Assembly: GCA_047975205.1 (NCBI GenBank)
Contig: JBKEDC010000018.1
Span: 1-64,000 of the forward strand
Length of the DNA: 64,000 nt
From: JBKEDC01 sp047975205
GTDB lineage: Bacteria > Bacteroidota > Bacteroidia > Bacteroidales > Prolixibacteraceae
Direction: 5' to 3'
This document shows, piece after piece, positions 35,112 through 44,154 of this stretch. The position numbers and the translations under genes were made by a program. Position 1 is the first letter of the stretch. The number at the start of each line of letters is the position of its first letter. Below the pieces are notes generated by a model. The model worked only from the letters and a program-made list of their open reading frames with translations. It ran no database searches and had not been told where the DNA came from.

Positions 35112-35525
35112 ATGAAAGTGCTCGTAATGTATGTAAGAAAATTTTCCTATCAAACAACAGAAACAAGTGTGCCGGAAGTTGAATTTGTTATTGAGCATAA
35201 TAGCTTTGAAAACGCTGTCCTGGCTTTTATTCAAATAGAAGAAAAAGATGAAGAGAAGGATTTTGCCAATAGAGGGAAAAAGTTAGCAAATCATATTAAA
35301 TGGACTGCCAGAAAAAATAATACTCGGAATATTATCTTACACTCTTTTGCTCACCTTTCCGAATCGAAAGCATCTGCTTCATACACCCAAGACTTATTAA
35401 ATAATTGCGAAGAACGATTGAGAAACGTAGCATACGAAACAACACAGACTCCTTTTGCTCACTTTCTAGATTTAAAGATTGATGCACCCGGATTTTCATT
35501 AGCTCGTATATGGGCTGACTTATAA
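35112..35525 (+). CDS. Free-standing threonyl-tRNA synthetase editing domain (archaeal type)
   Basis: A 137-residue protein that matches the N-terminal editing domain of archaeal threonyl-tRNA synthetase (PF08915), the domain that removes serine mischarged on tRNA-Thr and shares its fold with D-aminoacyl-tRNA deacylase. Matching blocks: MKVLVMYVRKFSY at the start, AVLAFIQIEEKDEE in the middle, LHSFAHLSESKA (AHLS motif with the conserved His) and PFAHFLDLKIDAPGFSLAR at the end. The archaeal Tyr-Lys of the last block reads Phe-Leu here, so the catalytic set differs. It lies between the TPR and TatD-like genes. Confidence 0.82.
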   Translation: MKVLVMYVRKFSYQTTETSVPEVEFVIEHNSFENAVLAFIQIEEKDEEKDFANRGKKLANHIKWTARKNNTRNIILHSFAHLSESKASASYTQDLLNNCEERLRNVAYETTQTPFAHFLDLKIDAPGFSLARIWADL

Positions 35526-35536
35526 AACATTATTTT

Positions 35537-36181
35537 GTGAAGATAATAAACTTCCATACTCATTCTATATTGAAAGGTAACATTTTGGGGTTTGTGAATC
35601 ATTCTGTTACTAATCCATTTAATCCGGTATTTGAACAAATATATTCAGTAGGATTACACCCATGGGATATTTTAAAGACAGAAAATGATTGGTGCAGTAA
35701 AATAGAAGAAACTTTAACTGATAAACAAGTGCAAGCTCTTGGAGAGTGCGGAATCGATTTCGCTATTGATACACCGATAAATGTTCAATATGAGGTATTT
35801 GAGAGACATATAGAATTATCTAGTCGCTATAATCTGCCATTGATTATTCATGCTGTTAAATCGTATTCAGAATTGATTCACTTCAGTAAAAAACATAACG
35901 CATCACAGCCTTGGATTATTCATGGCTATAATGGAAATATTCAGACAACACACCAGCTGTTGCACCATAATTTTATGTTTTCCATAGGAGACAATCTAAG
36001 GTTTAAGAAAGATTGGAATAATATTATTAATCTTATCCCTTTGAATCGCTTATTTGTTGAGACTGATAATTCAGACATAGATATTGAAATACTCTACGAA
36101 AAGATAGCTTATATACTGAAAATAGAAATAGATGAGTTAAAAACGCAAGTATATCAGAATTATATAAACTTATTGAAATGA
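35537..36181 (+). CDS. TatD-family metal-dependent hydrolase
   Basis: A 214-residue TIM-barrel hydrolase of the TatD family, starting at a GTG that gives MKIINFHTHS. Metal ligands are all visible: HTH at the start, GECGID (Glu), LIIHAVK (His), WIIHGYNG (His) and FVETDNSD (Asp). It is shorter than typical TatD (about 260). Family members are 3'-5' nucleases, and one cyanobacterial branch (DTD3) is a D-aminoacyl-tRNA deacylase, relevant because its neighbours handle tRNA-Thr. It begins 11 bases after the editing-domain gene and overlaps tcdA by four bases (ATGA). Confidence 0.88.
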   Translation: MKIINFHTHSILKGNILGFVNHSVTNPFNPVFEQIYSVGLHPWDILKTENDWCSKIEETLTDKQVQALGECGIDFAIDTPINVQYEVFERHIELSSRYNLPLIIHAVKSYSELIHFSKKHNASQPWIIHGYNGNIQTTHQLLHHNFMFSIGDNLRFKKDWNNIINLIPLNRLFVETDNSDIDIEILYEKIAYILKIEIDELKTQVYQNYINLLK

Positions 36182-36894
36182 TTGATTGGTTAGATCGTAC
36201 AAAATTAATGCTAGGAGAACAAAATTTAGACGTATTAAAGTCAGCACATATATTGGTAGTAGGGCTCGGCGGAGTTGGAGCTTATGCAGCAGAACTTTTG
36301 TGCAGAGCCGGAATTGGAGAAATGACTCTTGTTGATGGCGACCTTGTAGAAACTACTAATATAAATAGACAACTTCCGGCACTGACATCAAATATTGGTA
36401 TGCCCAAGACAGAAATTCTTGCCGAAAGATTCAAGGATATTAATCCAAATGTAAAATTAAATGTTATTAGAGAATACTTGAAAGATGATCGTTTGCTTGA
36501 GGTGTTGGAAGGTAATAAATATAGCTATGTGATTGATGCTATAGATACACTTACACCAAAAGTTTCTTTAGTGTCTCATTGCGTGCAAAAGAATATTCCA
36601 ATTGTAAGTTCAATGGGTGCAGGTGGTAAGCTTGATCCTATGCAAGTCCGCACTTCAGATATAAAAAAATCATTCAATTGTAAATTGGCTAAGCAACTTC
36701 GTAAACGCTTACACAAGCAGGGAATAGAAACCGGTGTTACAGTAGTGTTTTCGCCTGAGGAAGTTGATTCCTCAAGAGTTAGAATTGAGGAAAGTCAGCA
36801 TAAAAAATCAGCGGTGGGCACGATTTCATATATGCCACCATTATTTGGTTGCCATGTGGCAGCAGCAGTTGTTCGTTCCTTAATAGAACCATAA
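36178..36894 (+). CDS. tcdA: tRNA threonylcarbamoyladenosine dehydratase TcdA
   Basis: TcdA (CsdL) is an E1-like ATP enzyme that cyclises t6A37 to ct6A37 in tRNAs reading ANN codons, which includes tRNA-Thr. The 238-residue protein has the nucleotide loop VVGLGGVGAYAAELL (near residue 28), the Asp/Asn motif LVDGDLVETTNINRQ, the SSMGAGGKLDP block and the C-terminal SAVGTISYMPPLFG. Its start overlaps the TatD-like stop by four bases, so the two are translationally coupled. A strong hairpin follows. Confidence 0.93.
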   Translation: MIDWLDRTKLMLGEQNLDVLKSAHILVVGLGGVGAYAAELLCRAGIGEMTLVDGDLVETTNINRQLPALTSNIGMPKTEILAERFKDINPNVKLNVIREYLKDDRLLEVLEGNKYSYVIDAIDTLTPKVSLVSHCVQKNIPIVSSMGAGGKLDPMQVRTSDIKKSFNCKLAKQLRKRLHKQGIETGVTVVFSPEEVDSSRVRIEESQHKKSAVGTISYMPPLFGCHVAAAVVRSLIEP

Positions 36895-36900
36895 ACATAA

Positions 36901-36939
36901 AACAAAAGCCCTGAATGTTATTCATTCAGGGCTTTTGTT
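36901..36939. terminator. Bidirectional terminator between tcdA and yidC
   Basis: A perfect 17-bp stem (36901-36917 with 36923-36939, 5-base loop) with A run on one side and T run on the other, between converging genes. It can end both transcripts. Confidence 0.95.
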
Positions 36940-36953
36940 TTATAACTAAGAGA

Positions 36954-38867
36954 TTATTTAGGCATTTGCACTCCTCGCTCCTTAGCCATTTTCTCCAAAC
37001 GTTGCTGAAACTTAGATTTCTTCACCGTTTTCTTTTTATTAATAGTAATTTGAGCCCTAATTTTATCTTCATCAATAAGTTTTCGAACTAGGAACATTTG
37101 TCCGATAGTAATTAAATTAGCCAAAAAGTAGTAATAGCTTAGCCCTGCAGGATAGTTATTTAAGATAAACAAGAACATGACCGGCATAATATACATCATG
37201 GTTTGCATACCCGGCATAGCACTATTATTTTGCGATTGTGAATTTAGCTTAGTAGAGATAATTGTAGTTATCGTCATTAGCAAGCAAAATAAACTTACAT
37301 GGTCGCCATAAAATGGAATATTGAATGGTAGATTTAATATCGAATCATATGATGATAAATCTTTCGCCCATAAAAAACTTTCTCCTCTAAGTTCGATTGA
37401 AGTAGGGAAGAAATAGAACATAGCAAACAAAACAGGCATTTGAAATAACATAGGTAAGCAACCTCCCATAGGGTTTACGCCTGCCTTTTTATATAAGCTC
37501 ATAGTAGCCTGTTGTTTTTCCATGGCTTTTTCTTGTCCAGGACCAAATTTCTCGTTAATCTTGTCAATTTCAGGCTTTAAAGCGCGCATTTTAGCTTGAC
37601 TAACGTAAGATTTATATGTGAAAGGGAAAATAATAAGTTTAATAAAAAGAGTCAACAATAAGATAATAATACCGAAACTACTGATATGGTTTCGCAGTAT
37701 ATTAAATGTTGGAATCACTAAGAAACGATTCACCCAACGCAATACGGACCATCCAAGATTAATAAGTTCATCCATTTTGTTTCCATACTGACGCAACGTG
37801 TTGTAATGATTAGGTCCAAAATAGATTTGCATGCCATAATCTGAATCCTGATGAGGATTATATGGTATGGTGAGATTTGCAGTAAATTGACCTAACTTAT
37901 CATCGGCAAAATCTGCGTACTTATATTCTACATCAGCTGATGAAAAGGAAGTATTTGCAATAATGGTAGAGTTGAAAAATAATTGTTTAAAACTTACCCA
38001 TTGTACTTTTGTAGTTAGCTCTTCTGAAGAAGATCTACTGGGGGAAAGGCTCTCTACGTCATCATTTGCATAACGATAGTAGATGGAAGTATAGCGGTCT
38101 TCCCCAAATTTAGATTTACGTTCCAAACGAGGTGCCTCAAAAGACCAAGTAAAATCAAGATAATCAACATTCTGGGCAATAATATTATTCAGGTTGACAG
38201 TTTTCATATCAAAACCAAGCATATATGAATTATAGGGTAGTGTATATACATATTGCAATGTTTTACCCTCACCGGCAGATAGAGACATTGTAATAGTTTT
38301 ACTCTCGCCCGGATTCTCCTGATTATATTCAATGTTGCCTTCTTTTCCTTTTTTTACTTCAGGCCCCCCAACTACAGTTGCTTTATCTGAGGTAGAAGAA
38401 TTAAAATAAAGTTGATCTGTTTGAATACTTCTATTTTGGGCAAAAAAACTTAATCCAAACTTATTATCGGCTCCATCAAAGAGAATAAGAGGTTTTCCAT
38501 CATAAGTCTTATAATTTTTTAGCTCGACAGAATACACTCTACCTCCTTTTGATGAAAGAGTAACTTTCATCAAGTTATTTTCTAAAGTATAAAATTCTTC
38601 TGTCCCGATAGCTCCTTGGGCGAATACTCCAAGCTTATCTATTGCATCATGAGTGGCAGTAGAATCATTTTTTTGTAAGACTGCTTTTGCACTCTCAGCT
38701 ATTTGTTTAGCTTCCGCCTCGTGTTTGCGACTTTGTTCTACTTGTTGAATTGAATCATGTCGTAGTTTGGCTGTTTCAATCTCTTCTTGCGATGGCTTAG
38801 TAAAATAACTGAAACCAAGCAAGATAACAAAGATTAAAACTAGTCCTGTTATCGTGTTCTTATCCAT
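36954..38867 (-). CDS. yidC: Membrane protein insertase YidC
   Basis: YidC inserts and folds inner membrane proteins, alone or with SecYEG. The 637-residue protein has an N-terminal helix (ITGLVLIFVILLGFSYF), a large periplasmic domain (about 40-355) and the five-helix core with SFGIIILLLTLFIKLIIFPF, GCLPMLFQMPVLFAMFYFFP and PAGLSYYYFLANL. The C-terminal tail is very basic (INKKKTVKKSKFQQRLEKMAKERG), as in species where it contacts ribosomes. It lies 13 bases after pyrG, a pairing common in Bacteroidales. Confidence 0.96.
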   Translation of the reverse strand: MDKNTITGLVLIFVILLGFSYFTKPSQEEIETAKLRHDSIQQVEQSRKHEAEAKQIAESAKAVLQKNDSTATHDAIDKLGVFAQGAIGTEEFYTLENNLMKVTLSSKGGRVYSVELKNYKTYDGKPLILFDGADNKFGLSFFAQNRSIQTDQLYFNSSTSDKATVVGGPEVKKGKEGNIEYNQENPGESKTITMSLSAGEGKTLQYVYTLPYNSYMLGFDMKTVNLNNIIAQNVDYLDFTWSFEAPRLERKSKFGEDRYTSIYYRYANDDVESLSPSRSSSEELTTKVQWVSFKQLFFNSTIIANTSFSSADVEYKYADFADDKLGQFTANLTIPYNPHQDSDYGMQIYFGPNHYNTLRQYGNKMDELINLGWSVLRWVNRFLVIPTFNILRNHISSFGIIILLLTLFIKLIIFPFTYKSYVSQAKMRALKPEIDKINEKFGPGQEKAMEKQQATMSLYKKAGVNPMGGCLPMLFQMPVLFAMFYFFPTSIELRGESFLWAKDLSSYDSILNLPFNIPFYGDHVSLFCLLMTITTIISTKLNSQSQNNSAMPGMQTMMYIMPVMFLFILNNYPAGLSYYYFLANLITIGQMFLVRKLIDEDKIRAQITINKKKTVKKSKFQQRLEKMAKERGVQMPK

Positions 38868-38880
38868 AGAATATCTTTAA

Positions 38881-40479
38881 TTAATTATTAGCTGCTTTTA
38901 CAAAAGCTACAAATAGAGGATGGGGGTTAAGCACCGTACTGCTATACTCCGGATGATATTGAGTTCCTACGTACCACTTGTGCTCGGGTATTTCTATCAC
39001 TTCAACCAGATTAGTATCAGGATTAACGCCTACAGCTTTCATGCCTGCTTTCTCGTATGCCTCCAAATATTGACTATTGAACTCATAACGATGACGATGA
39101 CGCTCTTTTATTTGATTTTTGCCATAAGCATCATATAACTTTGATCCTTTTTGCACATTGCAAACATAAGAGCCTAAACGCATAGTCCCTCCTTTTTCCG
39201 TAATGTTTTTTTGCTCATCCATGATATCAATAACAGGATAAGGCGTTTTCTCATTCATTTCCGTAGAATCAGCATTAGCATAACCCAATACATTGCGAGC
39301 AAATTCTATTACTGCTATTTGCATGCCTAAACAAATGCCCAAAGTAGGAACGTTATTCTCACGAGTATATTTCATGGAAATAATTTTACCTTCGATTCCC
39401 CTATGACCAAAACCGGGAGCGATAATTACCCCTTTCATTCCGGAAAGCTGCTCTGCCACATTTTCATCATTAATGCCTTCTGAATGGATATAATGAATAT
39501 TTACCTTTATTTCATTCACGGCTCCTGCATGACCCAAAGCTTCTACAATAGACTTGTAGGCATCAGGAAGTTCTACATATTTACCTACTAGTGCAATATC
39601 AATTTCTGCTTTTGGATTTCGCATTTTGGCTAGAAAATCATTCCAAGCTCCTAAAATTGGTTCGTTTTTATACGATAAACCTAGTCTTGCCAACACCGTT
39701 TGATCCATTTTTTGCGCAAATAAAATATTTGGTACATCATAAATGGTATCAACATCAATAGATTGAATAACAGACTCCTGATTTACATTACAAAACAATG
39801 CAACCTTTTTGCGCAAATCATCACTTAATTGATGTTCTGTTCGCAACACTAAAATATCAGGTTGAACCCCATTTTCAAGCATTACTTTTACAGAATGTTG
39901 TGTGGGTTTTGTCTTTAATTCTCCGGAAGCAGCCAAATAAGGTACCAGAGTCAGGTGTATGACCATAGCATCATCGCCTAACTCCCATTTTAATTGACGA
40001 ACCGATTCAATGTACGGCATAGACTCCATGTCTCCTACAGTACCTCCAATTTCAGTAATCACGATATCATACTTACCCTTTGAGCCTAAAATCTTGATTC
40101 GTCGTTTAATTTCATCGGTAATGTGAGGAATAATTTGAACGGTTTTTCCAAGGAAATCTCCTCTACGTTCTTTATTGATTACTTCTTGATATATTCTACC
40201 GGTTGTCACGTTATTTGCTTGGGAAGTAGGAACTCCTAAGAAGCGTTCGTAATGCCCTAGATCTAAATCGGTTTCCGCACCATCGTCGGTAACATAACAT
40301 TCTCCATGCTCGTAAGGGTTCAGTGTTCCCGGATCAACATTCAAGTAGGGATCTAGCTTCTGAATAGTTACAGAGAATCCTCTTGCTTGTAATAGTTTGG
40401 CTAGCGATGCAGCCACAATTCCTTTTCCCAGTGATGATGTTACACCACCTGTAACGAAAATATACTTAGTATTTGCCAA
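38881..40479 (-). CDS. pyrG: CTP synthase
   Basis: PyrG makes CTP from UTP, ATP and glutamine. The 532-residue protein begins KYIFVTGGVTSSLGKGI (synthase P-loop) and ends in a class I glutamine amidotransferase domain with GICLGMQIAVIEFARN (catalytic Cys) and the QYHPEYSS His-Glu pair. The start is a TTG giving (M)ANTKYIFV: no ATG is available, a second in-frame TTG twelve codons upstream overlaps the -7 box, and the family normally begins three to four residues before KYIFVTGG. It is the first gene of the pyrG-yidC transcript. Confidence 0.95.
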   Translation of the reverse strand: MANTKYIFVTGGVTSSLGKGIVAASLAKLLQARGFSVTIQKLDPYLNVDPGTLNPYEHGECYVTDDGAETDLDLGHYERFLGVPTSQANNVTTGRIYQEVINKERRGDFLGKTVQIIPHITDEIKRRIKILGSKGKYDIVITEIGGTVGDMESMPYIESVRQLKWELGDDAMVIHLTLVPYLAASGELKTKPTQHSVKVMLENGVQPDILVLRTEHQLSDDLRKKVALFCNVNQESVIQSIDVDTIYDVPNILFAQKMDQTVLARLGLSYKNEPILGAWNDFLAKMRNPKAEIDIALVGKYVELPDAYKSIVEALGHAGAVNEIKVNIHYIHSEGINDENVAEQLSGMKGVIIAPGFGHRGIEGKIISMKYTRENNVPTLGICLGMQIAVIEFARNVLGYANADSTEMNEKTPYPVIDIMDEQKNITEKGGTMRLGSYVCNVQKGSKLYDAYGKNQIKERHRHRYEFNSQYLEAYEKAGMKAVGVNPDTNLVEVIEIPEHKWYVGTQYHPEYSSTVLNPHPLFVAFVKAANN

Positions 40480-40512
40480 AACAGCTTGATTTTGATGTTC
40501 TACATAAGTGTA

Positions 40513-40520
40513 CAAATATA
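40513..40520 (-). promoter_or_regulatory. pyrG -7 box
   Basis: Minus-strand TATATTTG fits TAnnTTTG and lies 33 bases before the chosen TTG start. It overlaps the alternative upstream TTG and so argues against that start. Confidence 0.55.
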
Positions 40521-40603
40521 CAAATTAACTATGTATTCAATACACTCAATCAAAAATGAAATATAAAAAGAATAATAAATAAATATTTAATCTACAAAAG
40601 AGG

Positions 40604-40638
40604 CTGCATCGAATGCAGCCTCTTTTGTAATATATTTT
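40604..40638 (-). terminator. Terminator downstream of the DUF349 gene
   Basis: A perfect 16-bp stem (40604-40619 with 40623-40638, tight 3-base loop) begins 6 bases after the stop, GC-rich in the middle and A/T at the ends. Confidence 0.93.
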
Positions 40639-40644
40639 GCTTGA

Positions 40645-42462
40645 TTAATTACTTTTTTCGCGTAATATCTTGAGTTTTTCTTGTTGCTCTTGAATGTTCA
40701 ATTTTGTTTGATTAATTTTTCGCTTCACTTCGGAAACCAATGCATTTGCGCTTTCTGAATTGCCAAAGAAGCTAATGTTTCGCTCGAGAGTAGATAATTC
40801 TTTTTCTAATTGTTTAATCTTTGAAATTATTCTTTCTCGCTCTTGACGAATGCGACCGAACGAGTTAGATTCTGACAATTCATCAATTTTATTTTTGAAA
40901 AGCAAGGTGCTTTTCTCCTTAGAACTCAGTTTAAGCTTATCATAACAATCATTCAAAACTTTTCGGAAGCTTTTAATTATTTCATCTTTTTGTTTGAAAG
41001 GAACGTGTCCGATTTCAGACCAACGTTTTTGAAAAGCTTTCAAATCGGCAAATGCCTGATCCACATTGTCGCCGGATTCATAAGATAGCAACTCTTCAAT
41101 TAAGTTTTGCTTCTGTTTTAAATTTTCGGCTTGCTCAGAGTCGCTAGATGAGAAATGTTGAGACTTATTTTCAAAGAATTTATCGCAAGCTGCGCGAAAG
41201 CGAGTCCACACCGCATCAGACTGCTTTCTTGAGGTAGGACCAACCTTTTTCCAATCATTTTGCAATTGAATTAAAGCATCAGTTGTTCCTTTCCAATCCT
41301 CGTTGTCTTGGAGTTCTTCTGCTTTTTCGCAAAGTATTTCTTTTTGCTTCAGATTTTGCTTTTGCTCGTCTTTTTGTCGATTGTAAAATGCTCTTCTCTT
41401 ATCAAATAGATTGTCGCAAGCTTCGCAAAAACGTTCGTAAATTTTGTTGTTATCTTTTTTAGGAGCATAACCGATAGTTCTCCATTCTGTTTGAATATCT
41501 TTAACAAGAGTGACGTATTCATCCCATTGTTTGTGTCCGTCAATATGCACTTCAGAGAATGATTCTACCTTTTCACAAAGCTTAGTTTTAAGAGCTAAAT
41601 TTTCAATTTCATCTTCTTTGCGTTTCATATAGAAATCTTGGTGACGCCTATTAACCTTTGAAGAAGCTAACTTAAAACGTTCCCATAACTGATCGCGCAC
41701 TTCTCTTGGAACAGGACCAATTTCTCTCCATTGTTCATGAAAACTCTGTAAATCAGCACGAGCTCGATCAACGGAGTTCTCATTTTCTAAATCCTCAACC
41801 TTCACACATAACGTTTGTTTAGCCTCTAAATTTCGTTGAAAATCTAAGTCTCTCAATTCTCGGTTGATGCGGATATAGTCGTAAAATTTCTCTACATTAT
41901 GATGATAACTATCCCATAAATCCTGCAGAGCAGTTTGAGGCACTTGCCCAATCTCACGCCATTGCTTTTGAAGTTCATTAAACTCATTAAAAGTGTTATT
42001 CAAAGATTCCTCTTTTTCTAGAATTTGTTTAATTTGCTCAATAATGGCATATTTCTTAACCAAGTTTTCTTCTCTCTCAGCTTCTAGTTGTTTTGCTTTT
42101 TCAGCTCGCAGTTGACGATAATTGCCTAGTAAATTTTTGATATCCTTAGAATATGGAGCATTCGAAGACTGAAAGTCTTGGATGTCGCCACCATCAGCCA
42201 AAAAGGCTTCTTTTTCTAACTCAACTTGAGCATTATGCTTTTTATAGAATGCATTCCGAATTAACTCAACTTCATTGCGAGTGTGTTCATCATCATTGTT
42301 AGTTAGCACATTTCGCAAAGCATTAATAAGTTCAACCTCCGAAAGTTTAGAATAATCGATAGCTTCGTTTGTAAAACTATTTTGTTGATCGTCGATAGGC
42401 TGAATTTGCTCTTCAGCTTGTTGTACAGTTTCCGCTTTATCTAGCGTTTCTTTAGATTCCAT
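40645..42462 (-). CDS. DUF349 repeat protein
   Basis: A 605-residue, highly charged, largely helical protein with five DUF349 repeats, each recognisable by a W-x-x-(I/V)-G core: QWREIGQVP, QWREIGPVP, EWRTIGYAP, DWKKVGPTS and RWSEIGHVP. A coiled coil follows at the C-terminus (about 535-605). No signal peptide or membrane helix. Function is not established; DUF349 proteins occur in ribosome- or stress-related settings in some bacteria. Its own -7 box (minus-strand TAAATTTG, 42539-42546) and terminator make it a single-gene unit. Confidence 0.9.
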   Translation of the reverse strand: MESKETLDKAETVQQAEEQIQPIDDQQNSFTNEAIDYSKLSEVELINALRNVLTNNDDEHTRNEVELIRNAFYKKHNAQVELEKEAFLADGGDIQDFQSSNAPYSKDIKNLLGNYRQLRAEKAKQLEAEREENLVKKYAIIEQIKQILEKEESLNNTFNEFNELQKQWREIGQVPQTALQDLWDSYHHNVEKFYDYIRINRELRDLDFQRNLEAKQTLCVKVEDLENENSVDRARADLQSFHEQWREIGPVPREVRDQLWERFKLASSKVNRRHQDFYMKRKEDEIENLALKTKLCEKVESFSEVHIDGHKQWDEYVTLVKDIQTEWRTIGYAPKKDNNKIYERFCEACDNLFDKRRAFYNRQKDEQKQNLKQKEILCEKAEELQDNEDWKGTTDALIQLQNDWKKVGPTSRKQSDAVWTRFRAACDKFFENKSQHFSSSDSEQAENLKQKQNLIEELLSYESGDNVDQAFADLKAFQKRWSEIGHVPFKQKDEIIKSFRKVLNDCYDKLKLSSKEKSTLLFKNKIDELSESNSFGRIRQERERIISKIKQLEKELSTLERNISFFGNSESANALVSEVKRKINQTKLNIQEQQEKLKILREKSN

Positions 42463-42538
42463 ATCTACAGGTAATTACACACTACACTCAGGTAGTATAA
42501 TCAGATTACAATTAATTTAGCAACGAAAGTAAAACTTT

Positions 42539-42546
42539 CAAATTTA
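42539..42546 (-). promoter_or_regulatory. DUF349 gene -7 box
   Basis: Minus-strand TAAATTTG fits TAnnTTTG about 77 bases upstream of the ATG. No clear -33 match. Confidence 0.4.
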
Positions 42547-42623
42547 AAAACAAGTGTTGACTGTCATTTTATGATATATTATCTTAAAGAAAACAGAAGG
42601 AAACGATTGAATATATGCTAAGA

Positions 42624-44144
42624 TTAGAATTGAAAATAAATAAATGGCTGAGCATCGATATTACTTAATTGTTGAATAAGTAGTATAAGAAGTAATGAAA
42701 GAAGAGACTTGGCTATCCAATGTTGATGAATAAACCAACCTCTTACTTTTTCTTTGAAACGAATAGGTGTGGAAATAAGTACAAAACCGGTTAACAGTAT
42801 TACAAGAGTAGGCAAATAAGTCAACCACTCGCCGGACGCTAGTTCCGGTAAAAAGTTTGCATTTATCTGATATAGCATACGTCGTATGCTTTCCATATCG
42901 GGAGCCCTAAAAAATATCCAAGCAAAACAAACAATATGGAAAGTAATAATTCTGTAAAACGCTCGCTTAAGTCGTCTGTGTTTTTCGGTATTATGAGTAA
43001 AACCGGATACGAATTTTTCTAGAGTTAACGCTGCACCATGAATAGCTCCCCATATCACAAAACGCCAACTTGCCCCATGCCATAGTCCTCCAAGTAACAT
43101 GGTTACAATCAAATTGAAATAAGTTCTTAATTTACCTTTTCTGTTTCCCCCCAACGGAATGTATAAATAATCGCGCAACCACCGGGAAAGTGATATATGC
43201 CATCTTCTCCAAAAATCGGTTACACTTGTGGCATGGTATGGAGAATTGAAATTTATGGGAATCTTAAATCCAAAAATTAGAGCTAGACCGATAGCAATAT
43301 CTGTATAGCCCGAGAAATCACAATATATTTGAATAGCATAGGCGTAGATGCTGCCTAAGTTTTCCAGCCCGGAATAAGCCCAAGGAGCATTAAAAACTTT
43401 ATCTACTAAATTAAATGCCAGAAGATCGGCAATAATGAGTTTCTTGAATAGACCTTTTAATATCAGATAAACGGCATGACTAAATTCTTCTTCCCGAAGT
43501 CTGTATTTTTGATACAATTGAGGAATAAAAGCAGCGGCTCTAACAATGGGACCTGCCACAAGCTGAGGGAAGAAGCTAAGAAAAAAAGCAAAGTCTACAG
43601 GATTATTTACCACCGGGGCTTTTTTTTGTTTTACATCTACTAAATAACCGATAGCTTGAAAAGTATAAAAAGAAATACCGATGGGCAAAATAATATTGGC
43701 ACTAGCTGCTTTCGTATGAAAGACCTGATGAAATAAGTTGCCGAGCCAATCTTGAACTTCATAGTTGCTTCCCGAAAGATGATTAATAATTTCGGTAAAG
43801 AAATAAGCATATTTATAGTAAATGAGAACGGCTAAATTTAATGTTACTCCCAAAATAAGCCATGCTTTTTTGCGCTTACTCCTAGCAATAGCTAACCCTA
43901 TGCCATAATTGAAAAAACAAGAGGTAATGAGTAAGATTAGGAAGGCACCACTCATCTGATAATAGATAAACCAGCTACAAATTAGCAGATAAGTATTTCG
44001 AAGTAGATTGTGTTTATAGATAAATAAGTACACAAATAAGATAAGAGCCAACAGGACCCAAAATGCAAGTCGAGTGAAAAATAGGGGAGAAGCAGCATTG
44101 TAATGCAGTATCTGCCAAAATATATTCGTCACCTGTTCTTTCAT
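42624..44144 (-). CDS. MBOAT family O-acyltransferase (AlgI/DltB-like)
   Basis: A 506-residue polytopic enzyme with ten or more membrane helices. Membrane-bound O-acyltransferases of this type move acetyl or other acyl groups across the membrane for transfer to exported glycans. The signatures are GYTDIAIGLALIFGFKIPINF, DFWRRWHISLSRWLRDYLYIPLGGNRKG and the catalytic-His block GLWHGASWRFVIWGAIHG. It starts 10 bases after the SGNH-esterase gene, forming a typical two-component O-acetylation pair with it. Confidence 0.93.
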   Translation of the reverse strand: MKEQVTNIFWQILHYNAASPLFFTRLAFWVLLALILFVYLFIYKHNLLRNTYLLICSWFIYYQMSGAFLILLITSCFFNYGIGLAIARSKRKKAWLILGVTLNLAVLIYYKYAYFFTEIINHLSGSNYEVQDWLGNLFHQVFHTKAASANIILPIGISFYTFQAIGYLVDVKQKKAPVVNNPVDFAFFLSFFPQLVAGPIVRAAAFIPQLYQKYRLREEEFSHAVYLILKGLFKKLIIADLLAFNLVDKVFNAPWAYSGLENLGSIYAYAIQIYCDFSGYTDIAIGLALIFGFKIPINFNSPYHATSVTDFWRRWHISLSRWLRDYLYIPLGGNRKGKLRTYFNLIVTMLLGGLWHGASWRFVIWGAIHGAALTLEKFVSGFTHNTEKHRRLKRAFYRIITFHIVCFAWIFFRAPDMESIRRMLYQINANFLPELASGEWLTYLPTLVILLTGFVLISTPIRFKEKVRGWFIHQHWIAKSLLSLLLILLIQQLSNIDAQPFIYFQF

Positions 44145-44154
44145 TGCTCAAAAA

